Source: CAIUKX01 sp964580965 (GTDB lineage Bacteria > Bacteroidota > Bacteroidia > Flavobacteriales_D > Crocinitomicaceae). Taken from it: DNA of 30,836 nt. The translations under genes were made by a program, and so were the position numbers. The notes under the pieces are model-generated. The model worked only from the letters and a program-made list of their open reading frames with translations, ran no database searches and was not told the origin of the DNA. The stretch is from positions 1 through 30,836 of the forward strand of contig CAZOLZ010000024.1 in assembly GCA_964580965.1 (NCBI GenBank), given 5' to 3'. Shown here in pieces: positions 1 through 7,356 of this stretch. Numbering within the stretch: the stretch's first letter is position 1; every line of letters starts with the position of its first letter.

Positions 1-10
1 ATTAAGTCAC

Positions 11-916
11 TTATTTCTTAAACTTGTAATTTATGAAGTATTTGATTATAAGTTTATCAAAAAAGTTAGGTTCAACTTCTTTATTATCAACATACTTCTC
101 TATACAATTTATTTTACCATTGAAAGGAAAATAATAAATAGCTAAACCATTACGATTATTTAATTTGTATTTTCTTATCGTTGATAAATCTCCATTAATG
201 GTATATTTTACTTGATATTTATCTTTTTTACCATCAATATATGTTACTTTTTCACCTAAATTTCCATTTTCGTAATAAAAGAAAATGGTTCCATTGTAAC
301 TTCCATTTTCATATACTAAATCTAATTTTTTATTTCCATTTTTATAATAATGAATAGATTTTCCATCTAATAAACCATTTTTGTAACTCAATTCACTCTC
401 GACATTTCCATTTTCATAGTAACTGATGCAAACACTATCTAGTAATCCTCTGTTATACTTGTATAAATGTTTTAAAATTGAGGAATCGTAAAACTCTTCC
501 CATTTACCACTATACTGGTCATTTTTATAAAATCCTCTTTGGTATATTATTCCATTTGGATGGTAAAGACTAAAGGGACCATTTAAAACACCATTTACAA
601 TATTGATTTGATATAAAGTTTTTCCATTATCGAAGAATAAAGTACATTCCCCATTTTCTTTACCGTTAACGTAAAAACTTTTAGAGTTTAATTGACCGTT
701 TGGATAAAAGGTTAAAAATTCACCATGAGCTTTCCCATCTTTATATCTTCTAACACTTCTGATGTTTCCATTTGGATATTTGTCTATAATTTCACCTTCA
801 AGTGTTTCTACAAAAGTAGAATCTAAATAATTTCTTTCATCAGATTTGTTATAGACTTGACTGAATGCTAGGTTAGCAATACATAAACTAAAAATGATAT
901 GAAAAATTTTATTCAT
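11..916 (-). CDS. Secreted MORN/YwqK-repeat protein
   Basis: A 301-residue protein with an N-terminal signal peptide (hydrophobic stretch at about residues 3-19, ending LAFSQ) followed by eight or nine repeats of about 23 residues with the pattern Y-x-NG-x(8-10)-Y-x-(N/D)G-x(2)-(N/H/D)G. This is the MORN-like repeat of the YwqK/COG2849 family. The family is often labelled 'toxin-antitoxin system YwqK family antitoxin', but no toxin partner is seen here and the signal peptide points to an exported protein. I chose the ATG at 916, not an upstream in-frame start at 946, because the upstream extension runs through the terminator of the tRNA gene and would bury the signal peptide. The gene follows tRNA-Cys on the same strand but is separated from it by that terminator. 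Function is unknown. Confidence 0.85.
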   Translation of the reverse strand: MNKIFHIIFSLCIANLAFSQVYNKSDERNYLDSTFVETLEGEIIDKYPNGNIRSVRRYKDGKAHGEFLTFYPNGQLNSKSFYVNGKENGECTLFFDNGKTLYQINIVNGVLNGPFSLYHPNGIIYQRGFYKNDQYSGKWEEFYDSSILKHLYKYNRGLLDSVCISYYENGNVESELSYKNGLLDGKSIHYYKNGNKKLDLVYENGSYNGTIFFYYENGNLGEKVTYIDGKKDKYQVKYTINGDLSTIRKYKLNNRNGLAIYYFPFNGKINCIEKYVDNKEVEPNFFDKLIIKYFINYKFKK

Positions 917-926
917 TTCTTGTAGT

Positions 927-958
927 TTAAAAAAAGCCCTCAACATAGTTAAGGGCTT
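927..958 (-). terminator. Rho-independent terminator of tRNA-Cys
   Basis: Read on the minus strand, a 7-bp stem AAGCCCT/AGGGCTT (952-958 with 934-940) with an 11-nt loop is followed by a T-run. It lies six bases beyond the 3' end of tRNA-Cys and ends transcription before the downstream MORN-repeat gene. Confidence 0.75.
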
Positions 959-963
959 AAAAG

Positions 964-1034
964 AGGTCTCAAGCAGATTCGAACTGCTGTAGACGGTTTT
1001 GCAGACCGCTGCCTAACCGCTCGGCCATGAGACC
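964..1034 (-). tRNA. tRNA-Cys (GCA)
   Basis: On the minus strand a full cloverleaf can be folded: acceptor GGTCTCA/TGAGACC, D arm around GCCGAGCGGTTAGGC, anticodon stem GCGGT/ACCGT with loop CTGCAAA (anticodon GCA), and T arm GCAGTTCGAATCTGC. The discriminator base is U, the identity base expected for tRNA-Cys. The length is 71 nt. CCA is not encoded: the next bases read CTT, so it must be added after transcription. Confidence 0.96.
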
Positions 1035-1103
1035 ATTTTTCAGATTACAAAATTAGTAAAAAAATTAAATTATGGTGTATAACTTATAAAAATTATTGAA
1101 AAC

Positions 1104-1124
1104 GTTGACTTCGAGAGCCTCAGT
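1104..1124 (-). repeat. 21-nt motif resembling the mnmG/ispG terminator
   Basis: On the minus strand the sequence ACTGAGGCTCTCGAAGTCAAC lies a few tens of bases after the folB stop. It nearly matches 9303-9322 (ACTGAGGTTTCGAAGTCAAC), which is the loop and right arm of the strong terminator between mnmG and ispG. The left arm (GTTGACT) is missing here, so this copy should not form the same hairpin. It may be a decayed terminator. Confidence 0.4.
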
Positions 1125-1145
1125 AAATTCAAACTGATTAATGAG

Positions 1146-1499
1146 TTAATCCTCTATAATTATCGCAACATTATCTACGTCTCCATTTATTGGTGGACAA
1201 ATCTTTGTGATTTTTACAGACAGTTTATCAATATTATTGATTTCTTTTCGAATTCTATGATAAATGCGTTGACCAACATGTTCGATTAATTTAGAACGAA
1301 TTGCCATTTCTTCTGTCGCAATTCGATTGATATCAACATAGTCAATTGTTTCGATTAATTCATCAGAAACTGCTGCTTTCGAAAAGTCTGTAATTAGTTT
1401 AACATCAACAATATAGTTACCACCAATTCTACCTTCTTCTGGTAAACAGCCGTGATAAGCATATAGTTTTATCCCACTAACCTCGATAGTATGTTTCAT
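1146..1499 (-). CDS. folB: Dihydroneopterin aldolase
   Basis: A 117-residue FolB that splits 7,8-dihydroneopterin into 6-hydroxymethyl-7,8-dihydropterin and glycolaldehyde in folate synthesis, in the cytoplasm. The family signatures are visible: the N-terminal GIKLYAYHGCLPEE with Glu22, Tyr54 in ETIDYVDI, the pterin-anchor region KLIEHVG with Glu73, and Lys99 in KITKICPP as the catalytic lysine. The length is typical (about 117-122). It lies 35 bp after gltX on the same strand and is probably co-transcribed with it. The start ATG at 1499 is the only sensible one. Confidence 0.95.
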   Translation of the reverse strand: MKHTIEVSGIKLYAYHGCLPEEGRIGGNYIVDVKLITDFSKAAVSDELIETIDYVDINRIATEEMAIRSKLIEHVGQRIYHRIRKEINNIDKLSVKITKICPPINGDVDNVAIIIED

Positions 1500-1534
1500 T
1501 TAGTGTAAGATTAATAATTCAAGAAAAAGGAACT

Positions 1535-3052
1535 TTATTTAAGTGCTAAAACTTTTTCTAAACCTGTTTCGATACGCTGAACGACTTCTTCTTTGCCTAA
1601 AAACTCTGAAATTTCAAACATACTTGGTCCCATTCCTATTCCAGTTATTAATAATCTAAAATTAGGTAAGAAAGCACCAATACCAAGTCCCTTGTGTTCT
1701 AAAAATGTTTTGAATGCATTTTCGATAGTTGCTGCATTAAAACTTTCAATTTTTTTGATTTCAGTTAACCATTCGTACATGATATCTGCAGTGTTATCTT
1801 TCCATTTTTTCTTCAATGTTTTTTCATCAAATTTTGTTGGAACAGATAATAGATAACCTCCTTCTTTAAGAATATCTTCAACAAAAGTTGCTCTTTCTTT
1901 CATCAAGTCTGCAATTTTTGTCAAACGTTCTTTTGCAACACCTTCAGTTTTTTCGCTTAACATTTCTGCTAATTTATCGTCAGAGGTTGTTCTCAAATAG
2001 TTTTGTTGGTACCATTTTGTTTTTTCTGCATCAAACTTAGCACCTGCTTTCGCTACTCTATTTATTGTAAAAGCTTCTGTTAATTCATCCAATGAGAAAA
2101 TTTCTTGATTTGTACCAGGGTTCCATCCCAAAAATGCTAACATATTAATGAAAGCCTCTGGAAAATAGCCCTTTTCTCTATATCCTGAATAAATTTCACC
2201 TTCACTTGTTTTCCATTCTAATGGAAATACAGGGAAACCTAAACGGTCACCATCTCTTTTTGATAGTTTTCCATTTCCATCAGGTCTTAATAATAAAGGT
2301 AAATGTGCAAATTGTGGTGCTTCCCATCCAAATGCCTCGTATAACATAACATGTAAAGGCGCAGATGGTAACCACTCCTCTCCCCTAATAACATGACTGA
2401 TTTTCATTGTATAATCATCAACGATATTTGCTAAATGGTAAGTTGGCATTCCATCGCTTTTAAATAATACTTTATCGTCAAGGTTATTTGTGTTTACAAC
2501 AACCCATCCTCTAATCATATCTTCAAAACGAACATCTTTATTGCGTGGCATTTTCATACGAATAACGTATGGATCACCGTTTTCAATTTTTTGTTTTACT
2601 TCGTCAGCAGGCAAAGTCAACGAGTTTTTTAACGACATTCTTGTAACGCCGTTGTATTGCCAACTTGGCATCCCCATTGCTTTTGCTTGTTCTCTTACTG
2701 TATCTAATTCTTCAGGAGTATCAAAAGCATAATAAGCATGACCTTTTTCTACTAATTCTTCAGCATAAGGCTTATACATTGCTTTTCGTTCAGATTGAAT
2801 GTAAGGACCGAAATCTCCACCTAAACCAGGACCTTCAGTTGGCATAATTCCACACCATTTTAAAGATTCCATAATGTATTCTTGCGCTCCTGGAACAAAC
2901 CTTGTTTGATCTGTATCCTCGATTCTTATTACAAAAGTTCCATTATTTTTCTTAGCAAAAAGGTAATTATACAGTGCTGTTCTCACACCACCCATATGAA
3001 GTGGGCCTGTTGGAGAGGGTGCAAATCTTACTCTAACCGGTTTTTCTGACAT
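1535..3052 (-). CDS. gltX: Glutamate--tRNA ligase
   Basis: A 505-residue class I aminoacyl-tRNA synthetase that charges tRNA-Glu with glutamate. The N-terminal Rossmann fold carries the HIGH-type motif as HMGG (residues 19-22, in PSPTGPLHMGG) and the KMSKS-type loop as KLSKR (262-266). Length and the C-terminal helical anticodon-binding region match bacterial GluRS. The motif GEEWLPSAPLH is typical of the family. Whether it is discriminating or acts also on tRNA-Gln cannot be told here. It is the first gene of a minus-strand unit with folB and possibly tRNA-Cys. A TATCTTTG box lies 17 bases upstream of the start. Confidence 0.97.
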   Translation of the reverse strand: MSEKPVRVRFAPSPTGPLHMGGVRTALYNYLFAKKNNGTFVIRIEDTDQTRFVPGAQEYIMESLKWCGIMPTEGPGLGGDFGPYIQSERKAMYKPYAEELVEKGHAYYAFDTPEELDTVREQAKAMGMPSWQYNGVTRMSLKNSLTLPADEVKQKIENGDPYVIRMKMPRNKDVRFEDMIRGWVVVNTNNLDDKVLFKSDGMPTYHLANIVDDYTMKISHVIRGEEWLPSAPLHVMLYEAFGWEAPQFAHLPLLLRPDGNGKLSKRDGDRLGFPVFPLEWKTSEGEIYSGYREKGYFPEAFINMLAFLGWNPGTNQEIFSLDELTEAFTINRVAKAGAKFDAEKTKWYQQNYLRTTSDDKLAEMLSEKTEGVAKERLTKIADLMKERATFVEDILKEGGYLLSVPTKFDEKTLKKKWKDNTADIMYEWLTEIKKIESFNAATIENAFKTFLEHKGLGIGAFLPNFRLLITGIGMGPSMFEISEFLGKEEVVQRIETGLEKVLALK

Positions 3053-3068
3053 ATCAAATATTTTTTTG

Positions 3069-3076
3069 CAAAGATA
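3069..3076 (-). promoter_or_regulatory. Putative -7 box for gltX
   Basis: TATCTTTG on the minus strand is an exact match to the Bacteroidota sigma-ABfr -7 consensus TAnnTTTG, 17 bases before the gltX ATG. I see no convincing -33 TTTG at the usual spacing. Confidence 0.5.
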
Positions 3077-3106
3077 GTTTATTTATTTATGAATTGTAAT
3101 TCTTAC

Positions 3107-3114
3107 TATTTTTG
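3107..3114 (+). promoter_or_regulatory. Putative -7 box for the DUF4175-like gene
   Basis: TATTTTTG matches TAnnTTTG and ends only six bases before the ATG at 3121. If used, the transcript would start at or within a few bases of the start codon, giving a leaderless or near-leaderless mRNA. No clear -33 element is seen. Confidence 0.4.
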
Positions 3115-3120
3115 TTTAAC

Positions 3121-6100
3121 ATGAACCCATATCAAGATTTAATAAAGCAAATTGATCGTTTTATTCGAAAATACTATTTGAATAAGATGTTAAAAGGAGT
3201 TTTGTTATTCTTATTTGTTTTTTTAAGTACATTTTTACTGATCACAACACTTGAATTTTTTGGAAGATTTAATTCTTACGTTAGGGCTTTTTTATTGTTT
3301 AGTTTTATTTCAATCAACCTTTATATTTTAGTTCGATATTTTTTAAATTCCTTTGTTAAACTTTTTTCCTTTGGAAAACAAATCTCTCATTTTCAAGCAG
3401 CTGAAATAATAGGGCAATTTTTTCCTGATGTTTCCGATAAGCTATTAAATACTCTTCAACTGAACGAATCGATTTCTTCAAATACTACGAGTATTGACCT
3501 ACTAAAAGCGAGTATTAATAAACGTTCTCAGTCTTTTTCATCTTTAAATTTTTCATCAGCAATTGATTTGAAGAATGACAATAAAAAATATTTTTATTAT
3601 TTAGTACCTCTTTTTTTTGTTTTCCTTACAGTTTCAGTAATACTCCCCGATTTTTTTACTCAATCCACGAACAGGGTCATTCACTTCAACACTTATTTTA
3701 AACCTAAAGCACCTTTTAGTTTTATCTTACCACAAAAAGAATATGTTATTCAAGAAGGGGAACACATTCATATTGACCTTAAACTTAAAGGAAAAATTTT
3801 ACCCGAACGCGTTTTTATTGTTAGTCAACAAGGAAAGTTTTTGATGAATAAAAAAGACAATAGTTCATATGATTTTAATTTAAACGCAATTGTCTCGACC
3901 TCTGATTTTTATTTCATTGCTAATGATTTTGAAAGTGATCGTTATCAAATTAAAGTTTTAGGTAAATCAACCCTTAAAAAGTTAACAGCAACATTAATCT
4001 TTCCGACTTATTTAAACAGACCTAATGAAACGATTGAAAATGTTGGAGATTTTATGATTCCTGAAGGAACCAGTATTCACTGGAGCGGATCAGCAGGCAA
4101 TGTCAACTCTATTTCCTTTATTTCCAATTGTTTAGTTAAAAAGTTTAACAGTACATCTTTTGATTTTTATTCAAAACACTATCATTCTTCAAAAGTTGAT
4201 TTTTTACTTATGAATAAATTTATACTAGTTATTGATACCTTGACCCTTACATTAGATATTGTGAAGGATGCTTATCCAACAATTAATGTGACCCGGTTTT
4301 TTGATTCTCTAGAACCTCATTTTGTTCAATTTTCTGGTTTAGTTACTGATGATATAGGTCTAAATCAGTTAAATTTTCATTATTCCATAAAGAATAATTC
4401 AAAAAATGTTACAAATGTTTTATCAGTTCAACCTGTTTCAGGTACGTCCTCTGGTTTTAATTATGGGTTTAACTTCTTATCTCTTGATTTATCTGTCAAT
4501 GATGAAATTACTTACTTTTTCGAAGTAATTGACAACGATGCTATTCATGGAGGTAAATCTGTTCGATCGGTTCAATTTATTTATCAAGTACCTTCTTTTG
4601 AAGAGCTAAATGATAAAAGAGACAATTTGTTGACAGAATCTAATCAATCACTTCATGACTTAATGGATAAAACCATCGATTTTAGTGAAAACGTTAATCG
4701 TTTAAAAAAAGATGTTTTGAATTCTAAGCGTATGGATTTTTCCAAACTGAATCAAGTTAAACAGTTGCAACAACAACAACAAGATCTAAATAAAGAAATT
4801 AAAAGTATTCAAAAGCAATTACAAGAAAGTAATCAAACATTAGATGCTTTATCTCAACAGGATCAAGAATTACTTGAAAAACAAGAGGTGCTAGAAGAGC
4901 TGTTGAATCAAGTTATGGATGATGAATTAATGAATCTTTTAAACCAATTAGAAGATTTGTTAATAGAGAATAAATCTAAAAATAAGATAAAAGATAATTT
5001 AGAAGATATTCAATTATCAACTGAAGAAATGAATCGTCAATTAGATCGTAGCATTGAACAACTTAAAAAATTACAAGTTAATGAGAAAATTGATGCTTTA
5101 GAAAAAGAACTTAATCAGCTATCAGGTGAACAAGAATCACTTGCCAATGATGTAAATAAAAAAAGTATTACAAAAGAAGATGCGCTCAAACAGCAAAAAG
5201 AAATTGACAATAAGTTTAATGATCTTATGAAAGATTTAGATCAAATCAACCAACTTAATAATGATTTATCTAAACCTATAGAGTTAGGTAACCAAGATGC
5301 CATCAAAAATGATATTGACTTAAACATGCAAGATGCTAAAAATAAACTATCAAAATCTAAATTTCAAAAAGCTTCTGAAATTCAACAATCAGCTTCTGAT
5401 AATCTAAATAAAATGGCATCAGATATTGATTTTAATCAAAACCAATCCAATCAAAAAGATCAAGAAGAGGATTTACAAACGTTACGTTCTTTATTAGACA
5501 ACTTGATTACACAAAGTTTTAATCAAGAGAAACTTAGAGCAAAATTCATTGGTATAAAAAAGAATTCGTCGTCATACAGTCTTTTTGTACGCGATCAACA
5601 AAAAATTATTGCAAGTACACATGTTATAGAAGACTCTTTGTACGCATTAGCTAAACGTCAACCTAAAATTTCAAGTTTTGTTGATACTGAATTAAGTGTT
5701 ATTAAAAAACAATTTAATTATATTGTTGAAGATCTTGATGAGCATAAAAATTCCTATTTAGCTACCCACCAACAAACTGTTATGACTTCATTTAATAATT
5801 TAGCACTACTGTTGAATGAATCTTTACAACAAATGCAACAAGCTATGAAAGGTGCTAAATCAGGAAGTGGATCTTGTGATAACCCATCAAATTCTGGATC
5901 TAAACCTAAATCTGGTCAAGGTAATATGGGTGATCTTAAGGAACAACTTAAAAAACAACTTGATCAGATGAAAAAAGGCACAAACCTTGGTGGTCTGAAT
6001 CCTGGTCAAGGCCAGTTAGGTATGTCTTCAAAGGACTTTTCTAAAATGGCTGCACAACAAGCAGCTATTCGTCAAAACTTAGAATCCCTAAGGAATAAAT

Positions 6101-6447
6101 TGAATAAAGATGGTAAAGGCATTGGAAACATGCTTAATCCTCTAATTCAAGAGCTGGAACAACAAGAAAAAGATTTAATCAATAAGAATCTTAATTCCAA
6201 TGTTATCAATCGCCAAAAACAAATACTTACTCGTCTTTTAGAGTCTGAAAAAGCATTGATGGAGAGAGGTTTTGACAATAAAAGAGAATCTAAAGAAGGA
6301 AAATATTTGGAAAATGGTAACCAAATTCAATTTGATGAGTATACGAAACAAAAGCTCCAACAAATTGAAATGTTAAAAGCTATTGATCCTATTTACAAAA
6401 AGTATTATAAAGATAAAGCTTACGAGTATTTCAACAGAGCTAATTAA
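3121..6447 (+). CDS. DUF4175-like membrane protein with long coiled coil
   Basis: A 1108-residue protein. Two membrane segments lie near the N terminus (about residues 20-42 and 50-72) and a third at about 155-178. They are followed by a roughly 300-residue extracytoplasmic beta-rich part (about 180-490), then a very long Gln/Asn/Lys-rich coiled coil (about 495-960) with a low-complexity Gly/Ser break near 915-940. Arrangement and size resemble the DUF4175/TIGR02302-like proteins of Bacteroidota, often annotated as 'ATPase', though I see no Walker motifs. An in-frame TTG nine bases upstream is less likely than this ATG. It heads a plus-strand cluster with the RsbW-type ATPase, ybeY and mnmG. 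Role unknown; a structural or envelope-linked job is only an inference. Confidence 0.75.
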   Translation: MNPYQDLIKQIDRFIRKYYLNKMLKGVLLFLFVFLSTFLLITTLEFFGRFNSYVRAFLLFSFISINLYILVRYFLNSFVKLFSFGKQISHFQAAEIIGQFFPDVSDKLLNTLQLNESISSNTTSIDLLKASINKRSQSFSSLNFSSAIDLKNDNKKYFYYLVPLFFVFLTVSVILPDFFTQSTNRVIHFNTYFKPKAPFSFILPQKEYVIQEGEHIHIDLKLKGKILPERVFIVSQQGKFLMNKKDNSSYDFNLNAIVSTSDFYFIANDFESDRYQIKVLGKSTLKKLTATLIFPTYLNRPNETIENVGDFMIPEGTSIHWSGSAGNVNSISFISNCLVKKFNSTSFDFYSKHYHSSKVDFLLMNKFILVIDTLTLTLDIVKDAYPTINVTRFFDSLEPHFVQFSGLVTDDIGLNQLNFHYSIKNNSKNVTNVLSVQPVSGTSSGFNYGFNFLSLDLSVNDEITYFFEVIDNDAIHGGKSVRSVQFIYQVPSFEELNDKRDNLLTESNQSLHDLMDKTIDFSENVNRLKKDVLNSKRMDFSKLNQVKQLQQQQQDLNKEIKSIQKQLQESNQTLDALSQQDQELLEKQEVLEELLNQVMDDELMNLLNQLEDLLIENKSKNKIKDNLEDIQLSTEEMNRQLDRSIEQLKKLQVNEKIDALEKELNQLSGEQESLANDVNKKSITKEDALKQQKEIDNKFNDLMKDLDQINQLNNDLSKPIELGNQDAIKNDIDLNMQDAKNKLSKSKFQKASEIQQSASDNLNKMASDIDFNQNQSNQKDQEEDLQTLRSLLDNLITQSFNQEKLRAKFIGIKKNSSSYSLFVRDQQKIIASTHVIEDSLYALAKRQPKISSFVDTELSVIKKQFNYIVEDLDEHKNSYLATHQQTVMTSFNNLALLLNESLQQMQQAMKGAKSGSGSCDNPSNSGSKPKSGQGNMGDLKEQLKKQLDQMKKGTNLGGLNPGQGQLGMSSKDFSKMAAQQAAIRQNLESLRNKLNKDGKGIGNMLNPLIQELEQQEKDLINKNLNSNVINRQKQILTRLLESEKALMERGFDNKRESKEGKYLENGNQIQFDEYTKQKLQQIEMLKAIDPIYKKYYKDKAYEYFNRAN

Positions 6448-6476
6448 TATTACAATAATTCTACGTTAAATTAATT

Positions 6477-6929
6477 ATGATACGACATCACTCGTACTAT
6501 AACTTAAATAATATGAAAGAAGGATTTACATTAGTTGATTCAGTTTCGGTTCCATCAGATTATGCTTCAATAAGTATGATTGAAACAATGATTGATAAAG
6601 TTTGTGGGCAAATTGGCGTCCACGAAGATAATTATGGAAATGTTTTAATAGCTGTTACTGAAGCTGTTAATAATGCTATTCAACATGGTAATATGTTGAA
6701 TCATGATTTAACCGTAGATGTTGCCGTTGGTGATAAAATTGATGAGTTTTATTTTTCTGTTCTTGATAAAGGTAACGGTTTCGATTATAATAATTTACCA
6801 GACCCAACTGCTCCTGAAAATATTGAAAAGGAAAATGGTCGAGGTATTTTCTTAATGAAGAGTTTAGCTGATTCTGTTGAATTTGATGATCTTGGTCGTC
6901 GTGTTACTATCTATTTTAACAAGTTATGA
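6477..6929 (+). CDS. RsbW/SpoIIAB-like serine kinase (HATPase_c_2)
   Basis: A 150-residue single-domain GHKL ATPase of the anti-sigma factor/serine kinase type. The N box is EAVNNAIQHGN (residues 62-72), the G1 box is DKGNGFD (97-103), and the G2 box is GRGIFLMKSL (121-130), all intact, so ATP binding is expected. RsbW and SpoIIAB relatives bind a sigma factor and phosphorylate an anti-anti-sigma partner. No STAS-domain partner or sigma factor lies in the window, so the target is unknown. A second possible start is Met13 (6513). The stop codon overlaps the start of ybeY by four bases (ATGA), indicating translational coupling. Confidence 0.85.
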   Translation: MIRHHSYYNLNNMKEGFTLVDSVSVPSDYASISMIETMIDKVCGQIGVHEDNYGNVLIAVTEAVNNAIQHGNMLNHDLTVDVAVGDKIDEFYFSVLDKGNGFDYNNLPDPTAPENIEKENGRGIFLMKSLADSVEFDDLGRRVTIYFNKL

Positions 6930-7351
6930 TTAACTTTTTTACTGAAGATGTTTCCTTACCACTTTTCAATCAATCATCTGTAACTGCTTGGTTATGTAAT
7001 GTTTGTGAATCAGAGAATAAAGAATTAGATGAAGTTTCAATCATTTTTTGTTCTGATGATTATTTACTAACTATGAATAATGAATATCTTCAACATGATT
7101 ACTACACTGATATTATAACATTTGACTATTGTTTTGATAATCAGGTTGTTGGCGACCTTTTTATTTCCGTTGATCGTGTCTCGGATAACGCTAAATTAAA
7201 CCAAGTTTCCTTTAATAATGAGTTGTTAAGGGTTATGGTACATGGTATCCTACATTTGATCGGATTTAAAGATAAATCAGATGAAGATTCCAAGCTTATG
7301 CGTTTAAAAGAAGATGAATATCTAAATTTGTATGTTCCACGTGAAACATAA
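6926..7351 (+). CDS. ybeY: Endoribonuclease YbeY (rRNA maturation factor)
   Basis: A 141-residue UPF0054 metalloprotein needed for 16S rRNA 3'-end maturation and ribosome quality control. The metal site reads HGILHLIGFKD: His106 and His110 are present, but the third ligand of the usual HGxLHLxGxDH motif is Asp116 instead of His. This is, as I recall, the common form in Bacteroidota, so it is probably functional. The upstream ITFDYCF matches the family ITFDY region, and the C-terminal KEDEYL is also typical. It overlaps the preceding ATPase gene and lies five bases before mnmG. Its last five codons and stop also form a parS sequence (7333-7348). Confidence 0.95.
   Translation: MINFFTEDVSLPLFNQSSVTAWLCNVCESENKELDEVSIIFCSDDYLLTMNNEYLQHDYYTDIITFDYCFDNQVVGDLFISVDRVSDNAKLNQVSFNNELLRVMVHGILHLIGFKDKSDEDSKLMRLKEDEYLNLYVPRET
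7333..7348. promoter_or_regulatory. parS: parS centromere site 1
   Basis: TGTTCCACGTGAAACA matches the bacterial parS consensus TGTTNCACGTGAAACA at every fixed position. It lies within the last codons of ybeY (VPRET and stop). ParB family proteins load at such sites and spread, which drives chromosome segregation with ParA and SMC. No parA or parB lies in the window. Confidence 0.85.
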
Positions 7352-7356
7352 TTAAG

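Noticed and set aside
11..916. Toxin-antitoxin label for the YwqK-like protein
   Set aside because: There is no toxin gene beside it, and the protein has a signal peptide; the label is a database habit.
917..946. N-terminal extension of the MORN-repeat protein to 946
   Set aside because: It would run through the tRNA-Cys terminator and put extra residues before a good signal peptide.
1593..2847. Plus-strand open frames opposite gltX
   Set aside because: They are shadows of the gltX reading frame, with no start context or protein-like features of their own.
3112..3120. TTG start for the DUF4175-like protein
   Set aside because: It overlaps the promoter box; the ATG at 3121 is better.
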